Below are positions 47,092-58,808 of a stretch of DNA of 64,000 nt, piece after piece (positions within the stretch are counted from its first letter, which is position 1; every line of letters begins with the position of its first letter). Source of the DNA: Neckera pumila (lineage: Eukaryota > Streptophyta > Bryopsida > Hypnales > Neckeraceae). Location of the stretch: the NCBI GenBank assembly GCA_963969595.1, contig OZ018415.1, forward strand, positions 10,912,001-10,976,000. The letters are read 5' to 3'. Both the position numbers and the translations under genes were made by a program. The notes beneath the pieces were generated by a model, which was not told the DNA's origin, did not search any database, and was given only the letters and a program-made list of their open reading frames with translations.

Positions 47092-50000
47092 TCATGCATT
47101 TTGTTTTGTGATTGGTGTAGTTTTTCTTGCACAGTCAGCTGCACGAAAGACTCGGTCAAGGTATTCTGGGCTCTTATGTTCACTGCGAATACTGCGTAAA
47201 ACTTCCAGAACAACATGAGGTTTTTTCAAAGCACACGCTTCCATTGCTCGACATGTGCCCTCCTGCATATCGTATGACCAAATTTCAAGAATCATTCAGC
47301 AATTGGGAATGTTCTTCAAAGACTTCTAAATTAGAAAATGCGTACATACATACTATTTGTCACACTGGAAAGATTATATGTGCAAATTATTTTTTCTGGC
47401 ATATGAATTGTATCAAGATGGAAACCTGTATAAGAGGAGACTCGTCATCCATATGTGCAACAAGAAACGAAATAAAATCTTTCACCTGCAACGTGACACA
47501 GCTACACATGCTCAGTTACAACCTTGTTTAAAACAGCTACTATTCATACACTTCGTTCAACTTATTAGCACATAGTGTAGGCAAGACTTGACTAATGTCT
47601 ATGCCCAATGGTCTTTGAATTGAATTGGAGTTGTCTAGTATCAGTAATAAAATTCTACATCCTCCCACTTTGAAATCCGTGGTGGTAGAACTCGAAATGG
47701 TATGTTGAAAAAGTCATTCGAAGCGATAAAAAATTGATCTCAGAAAATCTGGTTCTTGCACACTTAAAGATCTCTCCACTGTTCTATACATCTCCCCCAA
47801 ATCACCTCTACCTTAAATACTAATGGTTATCTGGGCGTTTTTATGATTTCTTGGGTACTGTGATTATTTGCTCTATCTAATAGTAGAAAGTCACAAGATT
47901 TCATTCGTTCGAGAACGAATCTACTGCTTAAGTCTGAGAAACGAAGGCACTTACTTCAGAATCACTGAACGTGGAAGGCATTGTGGTAAAGAACATCGCC
48001 ACAGATGGCAAAATAGCTAAGCGAATGGTGTTACTACTGTCGTCCATGCGCTTCGTTAGAACTTTGATGAGCTTGGCCCTTCGCTCACCTGTAAACCCCA
48101 TCCGCCCGTTGATTAAACAGCTTCATGAAGACAGTCTGTAGAGATTAACTAATATTTATACGTGTCTAGGCGTTGTTTAGAAACTTAACCACAAGGGAAA
48201 GTTTGATACTGAGGAGCAGCAAGACAAGCTGATTATGAGTATATACATCAAGAATACTAGTTATTGGTTAATCAACTGATGTTCCCATCAAAAAAATTGC
48301 TGTAAGGTGAGAACTTACCACTCAACATGGGGCCATAAACGCGAAGAAACTGATACATTACATGAGTGGTTGCTCGTCGCACATCCAAAAAATAGTCTTC
48401 ATCAATGCACGTTTTCACAACAGGAAGAAGACCCTCTGACGTGCTCATAATTTCTTGCATGTGCTTCTGCCATTTAGAACATAATGGAAAATTCCTTCCG
48501 TGTCAATTCACAAGTCTCTTGCTAGATCACTGACTCTAAAGAATTAGTCGTATAAAGAAACATTGGCATGGTTTCCACCACGCTTGTCACGATAGAGAAC
48601 ACTACGCTCTTTTAGAATTATAGGACGCATTTCAACATCAATGCAGTTACCAAAGAAAGAATTTATATGCGTCCAAGTAACATAAAGTATTGCTCTTCGT
48701 GACGCTTCGGTTCTGAATTCCAACACTGCAACTATTATTCGCTCAGGCTGAACATCGTTGAACTGGAAATACCTGGCTGCAGAGGCCTCTTCTTAGAAAT
48801 GTTCCTATCGCCACCATTGCACCATACCGTATAGCAGCTTCTGTCTGATGCAGATCCCACCAAGAAAAAATTCAGTGATAATGACATCTCGGAATGAAAG
48901 AGAAATCCACGAAATCAATAAATAACCCTTTAACTGAGCACACATGGATTCTTACCTTGCTCGCACGCCAAACGCCACAGGGAATCAGAAGTTTTCCAAT
49001 GACGTCCGGAGCAAGAGGAGCCCATGATGAGTCCAACTCTGACTTCTCAAATAACTCGTCCAGAAGCTACTCCAACAAGAACCAGATTAATGACCTTCCT
49101 AACCCCGTACGTCCGTAATATTCAGACCAGAAACTCAGGAGACAAACTCAAGTACTACGCACGATACAAATCGTCGGACCGCTTTCAAAACCTTCCCACA
49201 CCTTCCTAAAATATTGGAATTACCTGCAAGAAGCTGATTCGAAGAGCAGGATCTTGGTCCGTTTGCAAGCATACATAGAACACTGGTATGAGAGATTCCA
49301 GATAAGGACCCACCTGCAGAAGGAATATTCCTCAATAACTTCGAAGATGCTCAGTTTTGTGTTCAAGAAGTGGTGTCTCAAATGAACAGAGGAGGGACCA
49401 ACGTGAATTTGATTAGAGTATTACGCACAGTATCTTTGGCATTCCGCATGAAAGTCTGAAACACAAGCTTCCCTGGCAATCCAGAGGACCACCCTTCATG
49501 ACCAGCAGTAACAATGTCTAACATACTATGGATATGTTGCGCATAAAGCTCTCGCGCTGATTCCATTCCTAACACTTGCGCAAGAGCTTCCAGAACCTGA
49601 CCCGATCTCTTTTGGAGCTGTGCATTCCCTTCAACACTCTGGAGCTGCACCCAAACACACAGTTCACATGTAAAGATTTATTTGGAGGATAGGAGCTCAA
49701 GCGATACATGCATTAGCGAGAAAATGAGGGATTTTGGCCCGCAAGTAGTTGACCACATTAGAACAAGTTCATGTGTATAGTTATACATAAAAACAAATTT
49801 CACAATGTGTGCCATGTTAAAACACTAGCATTGTGTAGGTCAAAAAGGCATCACTATATAAAATAAGAGACACTACACTGAAGCTGTTCAGTGTAAAGAG
49901 ACACTATCGAGAAAACGAGTAATTGCGAGGGATAGTGGCACTCTTCACGAAACAATGGGAACGTCTTTGGGGTCCATTTCAAGCGCAAACTCCTCTAATG

Positions 50001-53000
50001 TAGCAATATAATAGCAGAGAGAAGCAGTCACCTGAAGGAGCAGAATAAAGATCTTGAAGGATGAGGACTTGCACAATTCCCCCGCAACTTGAATTAAGTT
50101 GATCACTACTGAAAGAAGCTGCCAGATGCCAAATTCAGAATATTAGGACTGTTACTAAAACTGCCGACAGTTTTACCAGTCTTTCCAGTCTGAAGTTAGT
50201 AATAGGAGAATTCAAAACTCATAACATAGAACCGCTCAAACTGCCGACAGTTTTTCCAGTCTGAAGTTAGAAAGCCTGTTACATAGCACACAGGAACTGG
50301 TTCTCCGACGGATCGGTGATGAATCGATGTAATGCACCAAAAATATTTTCAATATACAAGATGAAAATGCGACAATGGCGACAAATACACGGGTGGAAGG
50401 ACATGCATGTTTTCAAATACAGATATATATCATTGTACTGTCACCAAAATCGGGAAAAAATGAAATAATTGAAGATAATTAAATGCCTTTTCGAATGTCT
50501 AAGCAGCACTCCAAACAAGTATGCAAAGACAAAATAATAGGAAAATTACCTGATTTTGAACAGCAGTATGATCATTACAGCATATCTCTCTTTCGTAGAG
50601 CTTGTCACAAATCTGCAGGTAAAACCTTGATGTAATCAATATATTGATATATGTCGCAGCAGTAAGCAATGCACAAGTCTACTATAGAACTTTCCACAGG
50701 TGGTTCGCAACAGACCTTCTCAACGTGTTTCTCTTCCATTTCTTTACGGGGTGCACCATACAGAAATGCAGCAGTAACAACGAGAACATTTGCTCTCTGC
50801 AGAAAAACACTGAACAGTATTCAACACGAATACTGCCATTGTAATCAAGAATTGAAAAATGAATCAAAGTAAGTTCAAACTGAATTTCATTAAAATGGAT
50901 TCACCTCAAGCTGCAAAACACCACATTTTGGATCTACATTCAGTCTGGAGTATAGCATGTCAAATTCTGAACATAAATCTAGTTTGGATTCAAGCAGAGG
51001 TGCAATTAATTGTAAGAGTTTAGGTCAGAAGGTAACTATGAGAAGGCTGCTCAGGTAGCAACTATGAGCAAAGATTGGTACCTGAGCCTGACTTGTTTTT
51101 TTATTACCCAGAGGCTTAAGAACTATAGGCAACCATTTTTCAAGAGGCACATGAAACCCGACAATGTGTATGGTAGAAACAACTCGCTTCGCAACTTTTA
51201 CATCATCGTCCCCCACTGCACTGCACTGACTCGCCAATATTAGCATGTCGCACGTCACTTTGATATTGCAAACTACGGAGGACAACGTGAAAATCAATTC
51301 CGACTAAAGACGGCCAACTACAAGCTCATTGCCATAGCAACAAGTACTTCTTACTCCAGTAACAGTCCAACTGTAACCTCAACCCTCAAAACAGGTCCAA
51401 ACCCCCTCCTACAATGCAAGCACAAGCGTTTTAAGAGAGGTCCTAAGAGACCTGCAGAAGGCTGGAATGAGTATGTCGAGGTAATCCTCTGCGCATCCTT
51501 CTGCCAATACCTGGGCATTCACATAAAAGGATAGGCTCAGGAAGAGGGTATTGTGAGATTCTGGTACGAGATTGCATCTCCAGACCTTGCTCTTAGCATG
51601 GTTTTCGGTACAAATAAACAGTTTCAAATATTCTTTTAGAACATCTAATAGGGAGATTGATCATGGGGGAGGCGAGATGATCATGAGGCAATTCATGGGG
51701 AGACCTCCCGACGAACACCTACTCGCACCTACTTGTAATTACATAGGAGCATCTCTCAGTATCTAATCTACGGAGTAGTTCGTTTCCATGATTTCTAAAT
51801 TGCCATCTTCTCATGCCATATCTCCCTCTAACTTACACCTATAAATTACTGAAAACTGCAGGTACAAAGAAGACAACGTACCAGGAGTGTGTGAAGAAGA
51901 CGCGCTGCAGTCAGTCGAGTTGGAGTGGTCCACTGCTTAAGCTCTTTGAGAGCCGGTTCTATCATCGGTCTCAAGAAGGCCTAGCACGCATAAAGCGCAG
52001 TAGATTCAAGCCCTTGGAAGATTTTGGTAAGTACAATGAAAATGCAGCAAAAGTCGACGATTCCGAGAGTTTACGCAACACGCAAATGCATTTGCAAAAC
52101 TGAATCAATTCAAGCAAGACTCAAGAAACACTCTCCAAAATCTCTTGTCTAGTCTCCTTCAAATTATTGGAAACGAGACCTCAGTCATAAGGCGGCACCC
52201 AGCTCCGGGTCTGCTTTTGTAAGGCCTCGGCAGCTGCAGAGTCTCCACCCCTGCCTCATCGCTGTCATTCTTTCTAACCGCCCCTTCATCTGTAATCTCA
52301 CTCGTAACCTTCTTGTCAACATCCTTCTGAGAGGGACTCACAATGACCTCTGCCTGATTTCCCTGGAGTACCTCCTGCGCCAAGGCATGCAATCCATTGA
52401 CGCCCTTCTTTTCTTCATTGGTTTTGACAGGCTCTATGACAATGCCTGAAACCTTATTCCTAAGTTCTGTCTCTAGTCGAGCTGCAGGTTCTGACAACTC
52501 TCCATATTCAAATTTAGGGTCACAACATCCTCTTTTCTCAATGATGTCTGCAGTTTCCACACTGGAGGTGCGCGTTCTGTCAAGCGACATCAGTGATCCC
52601 ACCTTGCTAGGATGTGCATAATACACTTTAAAACACGGGTCGTGAACAACTTCGGTGGTCGATACATCCTTTGTTGTCTGTTCCTCTTCTACCTCCTCTC
52701 TTTCAAGCTCACTCACATTGGCACAATTTGTTTCAACGACGTGATTTGCGTCCTCCAGAACATGCACAAGGTGACTCTCTCCAAACTTGGTTTCTGCGCC
52801 ACCGATTTCAAAGTTTCCATCTGCAATTCGTTTTGAAGAACTACTGTCTTTTGTGGGGTTATCAGCCTGGATGGATTTTTCAGCGTTAGTCTCCCTTTCT
52901 AGATGGTCGATAACCTTCTTATAGATCTCGCCTATGCCTTCCAGTTTCTCATATGTTGATGTGGCTATGTCAAGGCAGTCGTCTGTTACACCCAGCAAGA

Positions 53001-55942
53001 GCAGAGGGAGAAGTTCTGGGACGTGAAAGCGCGGAATCTTCCCAGTCACGGCGCACTCGTGAATCTCCTCATCAATCATGTTTTTTGCTTTGTAATTGAG
53101 CCAGTTCGCAACACTGGCAAAAAATTGCTGCAACCAGAAAATCGACAAGACAAGTCACTCGTGCTGGCCGGCTGGATATTATCAGCATCATATTAAGTTC
53201 AAATCTCAAGCATATCAAAAAAGGTAAGTGAATGCCCGGTCGGGATCTACGACCACATAATACTGTAATCCTCAATTCAAAGTAGCTTTGATATCAAGCG
53301 TGAGCATTTGTTCACTAGGGTTCTGCCATATCAGTCCTCGCTGATTCTGAAGGCATGCTACCATGGATCATTTTGCACTAGCATGATTCTGAAGGCATGC
53401 CATATCAGTCCTCGCATGCAAAATGATCCAACAGCATAAAGGAAGTAGAATCAAAAAACAGATCATCTGCTCAGAAAGTTGCTCATATTTTCTTCAAGGG
53501 ATAAATCTCATGAGCTTGCAATTCCCGTGTCAAGCTCAGAGGACGAGAAGGCTCACCTCTCTGACTGCAGTGTTATGGTCGAATGCCAAGGGCTTGGTTC
53601 CGGGCGCTAAGTCCTGAGCAACTGAAGTTCCAGTAAGGCCGCAGCGTACCATGGCATCAATTGCTTGGAAGACGGCAATTCTCACCTGCAGACAAACAGA
53701 CCAGGGATGCCACCAATCTAAACACAAATAGTAGAGAACCTAGGTTTAAAACACATATACAATGTGCCCACATTTGCTCCATTGAATTTTCCAGACTAAT
53801 TTTGTTGCATTTAACTGTCTCTTCTCCAAAAGAGTCACCAAAAACTGAAATACAGTACATGTCAGAAACCAGGAAAGTAATAGCGACAACGAAACTTCAA
53901 TTTCATTTAACAAAGTTGAATTCAACAGCGAAGGTTATATAATCGTACTCGAGAGTGAGAGTGACTGAGGGATGGCACGAGAGCTTTGAGGATTGTCCCG
54001 GTCTTGTTCCCAAACACATCTGGATCGCGGTTAGCCGTTGTGACAAGAACGCTGCAAACGCTCTTCTGCACCTCGTGAAAATGATCATGAAGGGTCACGG
54101 CCACGATCTGCAACATCGTCAGGGAAGAAGCATGAGCAAATCTTACAGGTCACCGACTTGCGAATGAGTTTATTGCTCTACAAATATGCATGGAAAGTAA
54201 ACCTAAGGAAAGTATCACGTCAGCAAGGGACATGCTAAGCTATGAGATATGGTTATGAGTACATACTTTAAGACTACAGTGGATCGAGGAGATTCAAACC
54301 AAGAGAAGAGGCTCAATGATAGTTGGAAGTGTCGTAAGCTCGCACTGCGGGAGCAGGACGTCATTCAACAAGGAAAATAGCAGCAAGCGTATCTCCTCGG
54401 ACTCTTCTAGTACCGGTAACTGTCCTGCATTATTGTAGCATAGTTCTGTCACTCCTCAATGACAGCAAAATTTGCTTTGAAGCATTTTCGACTCTTAAAT
54501 TAAAGCTACAAATCCTGCAGAAAGGACCGATTCTCAAAGATTTTTCAGATTTGAATGTTACCCATCCTTTCGGCCATAACTCGAATAGTTTCCTTCAAGG
54601 TGCAGTCCACCTGCAACAAACCAGCAACGTCCATGAATTAAGCTAAGATGACGCACGCATAATTAAACCTTAAAAAGCCAAGCATTCAAGTACTGGATAT
54701 GACCTATTCGATTGATCACGATGCGGTCAGATGGGGCCAAATTTTATACTCCGTATCACCAGAGTCAGAGTAGAACATTGCTTGTGCTGGTCAAAAATTA
54801 TTTATACTTGAACCAGGAAAGATATGCATACGACCAACTCAAAAATGCTAAGAAAACATGAGGCCCCTGTTCGGCGACTTGGTCCTTCAGGGGTTTTAGT
54901 ATTTCATGGATCTCCAGAGACATAACAGCGCTCATAATTCTGACCACTAAATGCCTTCGTAAGAAAGAGAATCGCCTCCAGATATGGAAACTCGGCAGCC
55001 AGAAATGGAAGCATGTGACAAACTTCATAAGATTTGCAGAAAATTAAACTTTACAATATCAGCACACTATCGAGTTTGTTGATTAGTTACCCCGGTGAGT
55101 GATTGGGCCACCCCCCTAATTAACTGGATAGCGAGCTCCCGGCATTTTTCTGTAGGATCACTAACACAACGCAGCACTTTCTCAAGAATCACTTCATCCC
55201 AAGCTACCTGGAACCCACAATCAACCAACAAACTTTGGTCAACCCCCAATATCATAAGTCAGGAACTTTGGAAACTTTGTGGAATCAGAGCTGAAATTAT
55301 CCTACAAACAGGCAATTCTTGCCTGCGTAAATAATCAAACCTGAAGAACGTCCATGGGAGGCAACGACCCGGCTCCGTCATCTTCCAGCAAACACACATG
55401 AAGTTTCTCTATAGCGTTTCTTCGAGACTTCTGCTCTTCAGCTGACAAGCAGTTCAAGGACCTCTGAATGGTCTGCAACATTTAGCACCATACATACACG
55501 AGAATCTAGTGTCAACTTCTATACCATCGTCAAAATATCTGATCAAGACAGCCATAAGCAAATGATCGAAGAATTCAAAACAAACGCTCAAACAATTATC
55601 CTCTCTCCCCAAATTCATCGACCACACGGGGCTACACATTCACAAGTAGAAAAGTGAAACACATGAAAATCTGTCTCACAATTTTAATAGGTTTCTTTCA
55701 CGTCACCATTCTAACAAAACTTAATAGGTTTCATTTGCAGAATGCGAAATCGTCAAAACGCCATAGCTCCATCGATGGCACTTTCAGGAGCGAAATTTCA
55801 CAGATGAACTTCAATGTGCAAAAAAATCAGGAGGTCAAATTCATACTTGAAGAAATGCCGACACCACCTCCGTCTTCGTTACTTCGCGCGGATACCCCAG
55901 TTCATCACGAAACTCCGCCATTTTCACTCTCTCAATCATCAT
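47092..55942 (-). CDS. DNAAF5: Dynein axonemal assembly factor 5 (HEATR2-like), 23 exons
   Basis: Exons: 55847-55942, 55341-55472, 55091-55207, 54562-54610, 54300-54424, 53949-54107, 53557-53685, 52180-53127, 51882-51980, 51452-51510, 51108-51220, 50905-50966, 50716-50796, 50550-50612, 50032-50118, 49429-49644, 49224-49313, 48956-49066, 48773-48844, 48319-48466, 47955-48088, 47426-47485 and 47092-47262 (3321 nt, 1106 aa). The protein is HEAT repeats throughout, for example KCRELAIQLIRGVAQSL, VRIAVFQAIDAMVRCG, ELKQWTTPTRLTAARLLHTLL, KRMDDSSNTIRLAIL and, at the end, IRSEHKSPEYLDRV. That order and the C-terminal signature fit DNAAF5/HEATR2, a cytoplasmic factor that helps fold and assemble axonemal dynein heavy chains. 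Usual length is about 850 aa; the excess is a ~220-residue acidic, Ser/Glu-rich insert (about residues 350-570, exon 8). The start may be 21 nt lower (MAEFRDEL). Exons 11-12 are the least certain junction. Confidence 0.88.
50160..50272. repeat. Short direct repeat in a DNAAF5 intron
   Basis: CTGCCGACAGTTTT...CCAGTCTGAAGTTAG occurs twice about 78 bp apart. Intronic and probably neutral. Confidence 0.6.
53320..53440. repeat. Shuffled direct and inverted repeats in a DNAAF5 intron
   Basis: TGATTCTGAAGGCATGC occurs twice (near 53341 and 53383), CCATATCAGTCCTCGC twice (near 53326 and 53399), and GGATCATTTTGCA is followed by its inverse TGCAAAATGATCC. This points to a local rearrangement in intron 8. 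Confidence 0.7.
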
Positions 55943-56917
55943 CGCTCAGCACCAATAACACACACACTCAAAACCTAAGTCATCAACAAACTATCATTAT
56001 TGCAAAAGAGATCAAAAGTAACTTATGCGAAAAACGATGCTGCCACTCATCCCAACCGAACCCATCCCATGCAAGCCTGGCGGTTACAATGCAACCCTAA
56101 AAGCCTTGCCCTTGGTTTACTTGGAGATATTTCTGATCTGAACTTTGCCAACTAGGACAGCCAGACATACCCTCCATCTGCTCTTGCAGATCCTCACAAC
56201 CGTGAGATGGTCCGATGAGCGGTGAGGATGAACTACGCAAAATTATAAGGACCCCGCCAACCCTTCAACGTGGCAGTGAAGTGATGATAAAATATCTAAT
56301 AAGTCGTCCCATTCCACCAATCTTATCTTCTTCCTCTTCTCCTTCTTTGCTCAGCCTCATCGGGTCCTGCGTCTTGTGCCCTTGCAATCTTGCTCTGCTC
56401 GGAGATGCTGTTCCTGTGAAGCTTTGGTTTGCGGTTTCGGTGTTTCTTTTTCCTTTCCCTTTCTGCCAGCACCGTCGGTAGGCGATCATTCAGGCAAGGC
56501 GTTGTGGTGAAGAGGGCGCCTTCGTCGATCGATCGGTCGTAGCTAGCGAGGTTAGTCGCGGAGAACATCGCACTCTTCATACTGTTTTACTCGCTCTTGG
56601 GTAGGACTCCGCCAGCTTTGGGCTGTTGGATCTGTTTCAAGGTGGGTCGTGGTGGGGTCGCATAAAGTATTTCTTTGATTGCTGATGGTGATGAATACTA
56701 ACTAGTTTCGATTTAGAGTGTTTTCCGCAAGCCGATGGTAAGAAATGGTTTCGGCCATTTCTTTTTGTGCTGGTGTGCGTGACATATGAAAAGTAGTGAA
56801 TCAAGTGCGCCGCAATAAGACGACATTCGCTGCCATCTAGTGTAGAACAATCGATCGAAGAATGCAGACCGATCGATTTGTGTTAGCTTCACAAGAGCTG
56901 TATTGCTGGTTCGCAGG
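55943..56917. promoter_or_regulatory. Shared upstream region of DNAAF5 and the MEE59-like gene
   Basis: Under 1 kb separates the start codons of two divergent genes. Part of it is transcribed: the MEE59-like ATG lies directly behind a splice acceptor (TTCGCAG), so that gene has at least one non-coding 5' exon here, possibly ending at a GT near 56549 or 56597. No TATA box is claimed. Confidence 0.5.
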
Positions 56918-57442
56918 ATGGTGGGTGTCAACAAGCCGAACCGCAGCGAGGAGCAGTCCCACACGCAGGAAGAGCAACTGCAGCATGCGCAGCAAGTGCG
57001 TGCTTACTTGGACGCCAACGCCCCTCGGCGACAGCTGAAACCCGCCCGAAGCGACGCTGCGGAAGTCCTCTCCGACGCCATTGGCATCGCCGAGGCGCCC
57101 TCGGACCCCCCGGAACGGACCAAGTACTTGCAGCTGCTGGCCATGGGCGTGCCGCTGGAGATGCGGGGCTCGGGCGACGTGAGCGAAGACTTCACCGAGA
57201 GCGAGTACTACCAGTACATGGCGGCCATCGACAAGGCGCATCACACCACGGGCACGGGATTCATCAATGTGGACAAAGCTCCGGAAGGCTTCCATCTCTC
57301 GGATGCCAACGCGGACGCAGCGCATTCCCACTCCCACCCGCCGCACCCGCGGTGCAATCCTGCCACGAACGACTGGGAGCCTGCGACCAACAGCACTTTC
57401 GTCACCTCCACCAAGCCATCGCGGAGTGAGTCCACTGCGTAG
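56918..57442 (+). CDS. MEE59-like small plant protein (174 aa)
   Basis: Single coding exon, ATG 56918 to TAG 57440-57442. The N-terminus MVGVNKPNRSEEQSH, the middle ESEYYQYMAAIDKAHHTTGTGFINVDK and the end CNPATNDWEPA...TKPSRSES match the pattern of a small plant-specific family that includes Arabidopsis At4g37300 (maternal effect embryo arrest 59), from memory and not searched. The protein is hydrophilic, with a Gln/Glu-rich helix near residues 10-30 and a His-rich stretch (HSHSHPPHP). No enzyme motif is seen; function is unknown. Coding GC is far higher than in the surrounding DNA. The downstream 3' region is unremarkable. Confidence 0.7.
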   Translation: MVGVNKPNRSEEQSHTQEEQLQHAQQVRAYLDANAPRRQLKPARSDAAEVLSDAIGIAEAPSDPPERTKYLQLLAMGVPLEMRGSGDVSEDFTESEYYQYMAAIDKAHHTTGTGFINVDKAPEGFHLSDANADAAHSHSHPPHPRCNPATNDWEPATNSTFVTSTKPSRSESTA

Positions 57443-58808
57443 GGGTCACTTCTCCGCAACTGGGCAGTCTTCTGTTGTAGATTGCGACTCAGGGATTGGA
57501 CGTCTGCACGCACTCAGGGATTGGACGTCGGTTTAAGTGTCCTTACTGGCCTGGTCTGTAATTATTATGTGGTGGGAATACATACGCAATTATTTAACCC
57601 AAAAAAAATTTGCACATAGCGTACTCTAGTCCATTAGTAGCGAACACGATATAAAATAGGTGGATCAGCAAAATGGAAGCCACGGACGTTTCAGTCACCA
57701 ACTAAGTCGATCAAGCCATTTCTTGGTCAAATGATCTCACCACTGTTAGAAGCAGCAATGGCTGGCCAACGCGCAAGAGTATCTACCTCAACGGTTGTAA
57801 TCTAATGTGTCAGGCAGTACAGTGCATGAGGTTAGTGGAATGAAATCCTTGATTATTTTGTCCCATCAACCGCCTGAGTAAGTCCCACACCCTTTTTTCA
57901 GCAATTGACTTCCACGCTTCTAGCAGCAGGACCGAGCTGTCACGCAGAAGAGAATGTTTGCCCTAAATTTCATGGCAGGTTTAGTCGGGCGGGCTTGTCC
58001 ACTGGCAAGCCTTTGAGCTGCTTTTTCCAGATCCTTGAGGAACTTGTTAAAGAAACTGGACATCCGCGCTGTGACCATCCACAGGAATCACTTCGCTGTC
58101 CACTGTCGCCTCCCCTTCCTTTGTGGCTCGAAACTGCACTGAAAACAATCTCATCACGCATCTGCAAGCAAGGAAGGGATCGAGCACACAACCCGAAATA
58201 ATCCACATGTGAACTGACCTGCGCTTTGGAAATAGAATCACGAGGCAATCCTCTACCCCAGTTCGAGAACTGCACAGAAAGTGAGTACAAGCAGATGCTG
58301 TGACACCACCTTGTTTAGTAGATTCCAAATATCTGATTTATAGACCCGTATAGAGTGGAGCTTCTGCAACTTAATGTAGACACGAAACTTCGATAGAGCT
58401 CGATCCCTTCTTTGAAACGAAAGTTCCCATGATGCAACAACTTCGTTTCGTTTGTTGATTAGTTTGCAAAGCTTGCCAAAGGTGGCGACGTGCCGACATT
58501 TTATTGTGAATTGGCAGATTCATGATGAGCCTGCAGAGCTTGATGGTGTAGATTTCTCTCGTGCATCAGCTGGCTGAGCAGTTCACAACGTAAATTACAT
58601 TACAATTGTGGTGTACTATACAAGCCTGTCACCTACCGTGAAAAGAAATTACAATAAACGCGCGTGGAGGCAAAGCATCCGTGTATACTATACAGTGCTC
58701 TCGGCTCTTTACTCATACGGTAATGTTTCAAGTCACAACTGGAACCCGCTTCAAGGGCCGGAAGAATACTTTGCAACTCCTAATGGGAGGCGAGCAACAC
58801 AAGGGCAC
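57443..58808. other. Intergenic DNA between convergent genes
   Basis: It holds the 3' regions of the MEE59-like gene (plus) and of the 732-aa gene (minus). Apart from the small frame at 57920-58078, nothing is recognised, although several GT/AG-bounded open pieces on the minus strand near 58.05-58.3 kb look exon-like. Confidence 0.4.
57920..58078 (-). CDS. Candidate 52-aa small protein
   Basis: ATG 58078 to TAG 57920. The frame gives MVTARMSSFFNKFLKDLEKAAQRL, then a basic segment (ARPTKPAMKFRAN) and a Cys-rich end (LFCVTARSCC). The amphipathic helix near the start and regular codon use make it worth noting, but no homologue is recognised and overlapping frames in the other phases are also open. 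Confidence 0.2.
   Translation of the reverse strand: MVTARMSSFFNKFLKDLEKAAQRLASGQARPTKPAMKFRANILFCVTARSCC

Noticed and set aside
52397..52889. Plus-strand frames of 72-74 aa
   Set aside because: Antisense shadows of DNAAF5 exon 8.
54798..55028. Extra DNAAF5 exon (minus-strand frame with HEAT-like look)
   Set aside because: Exons 3 and 4 join in phase without it and no good donor was found; kept as intron.
55654..56100. 148-aa plus-strand frame
   Set aside because: It is antisense to the first exon and upstream region of DNAAF5, whose minus-strand model is well supported.
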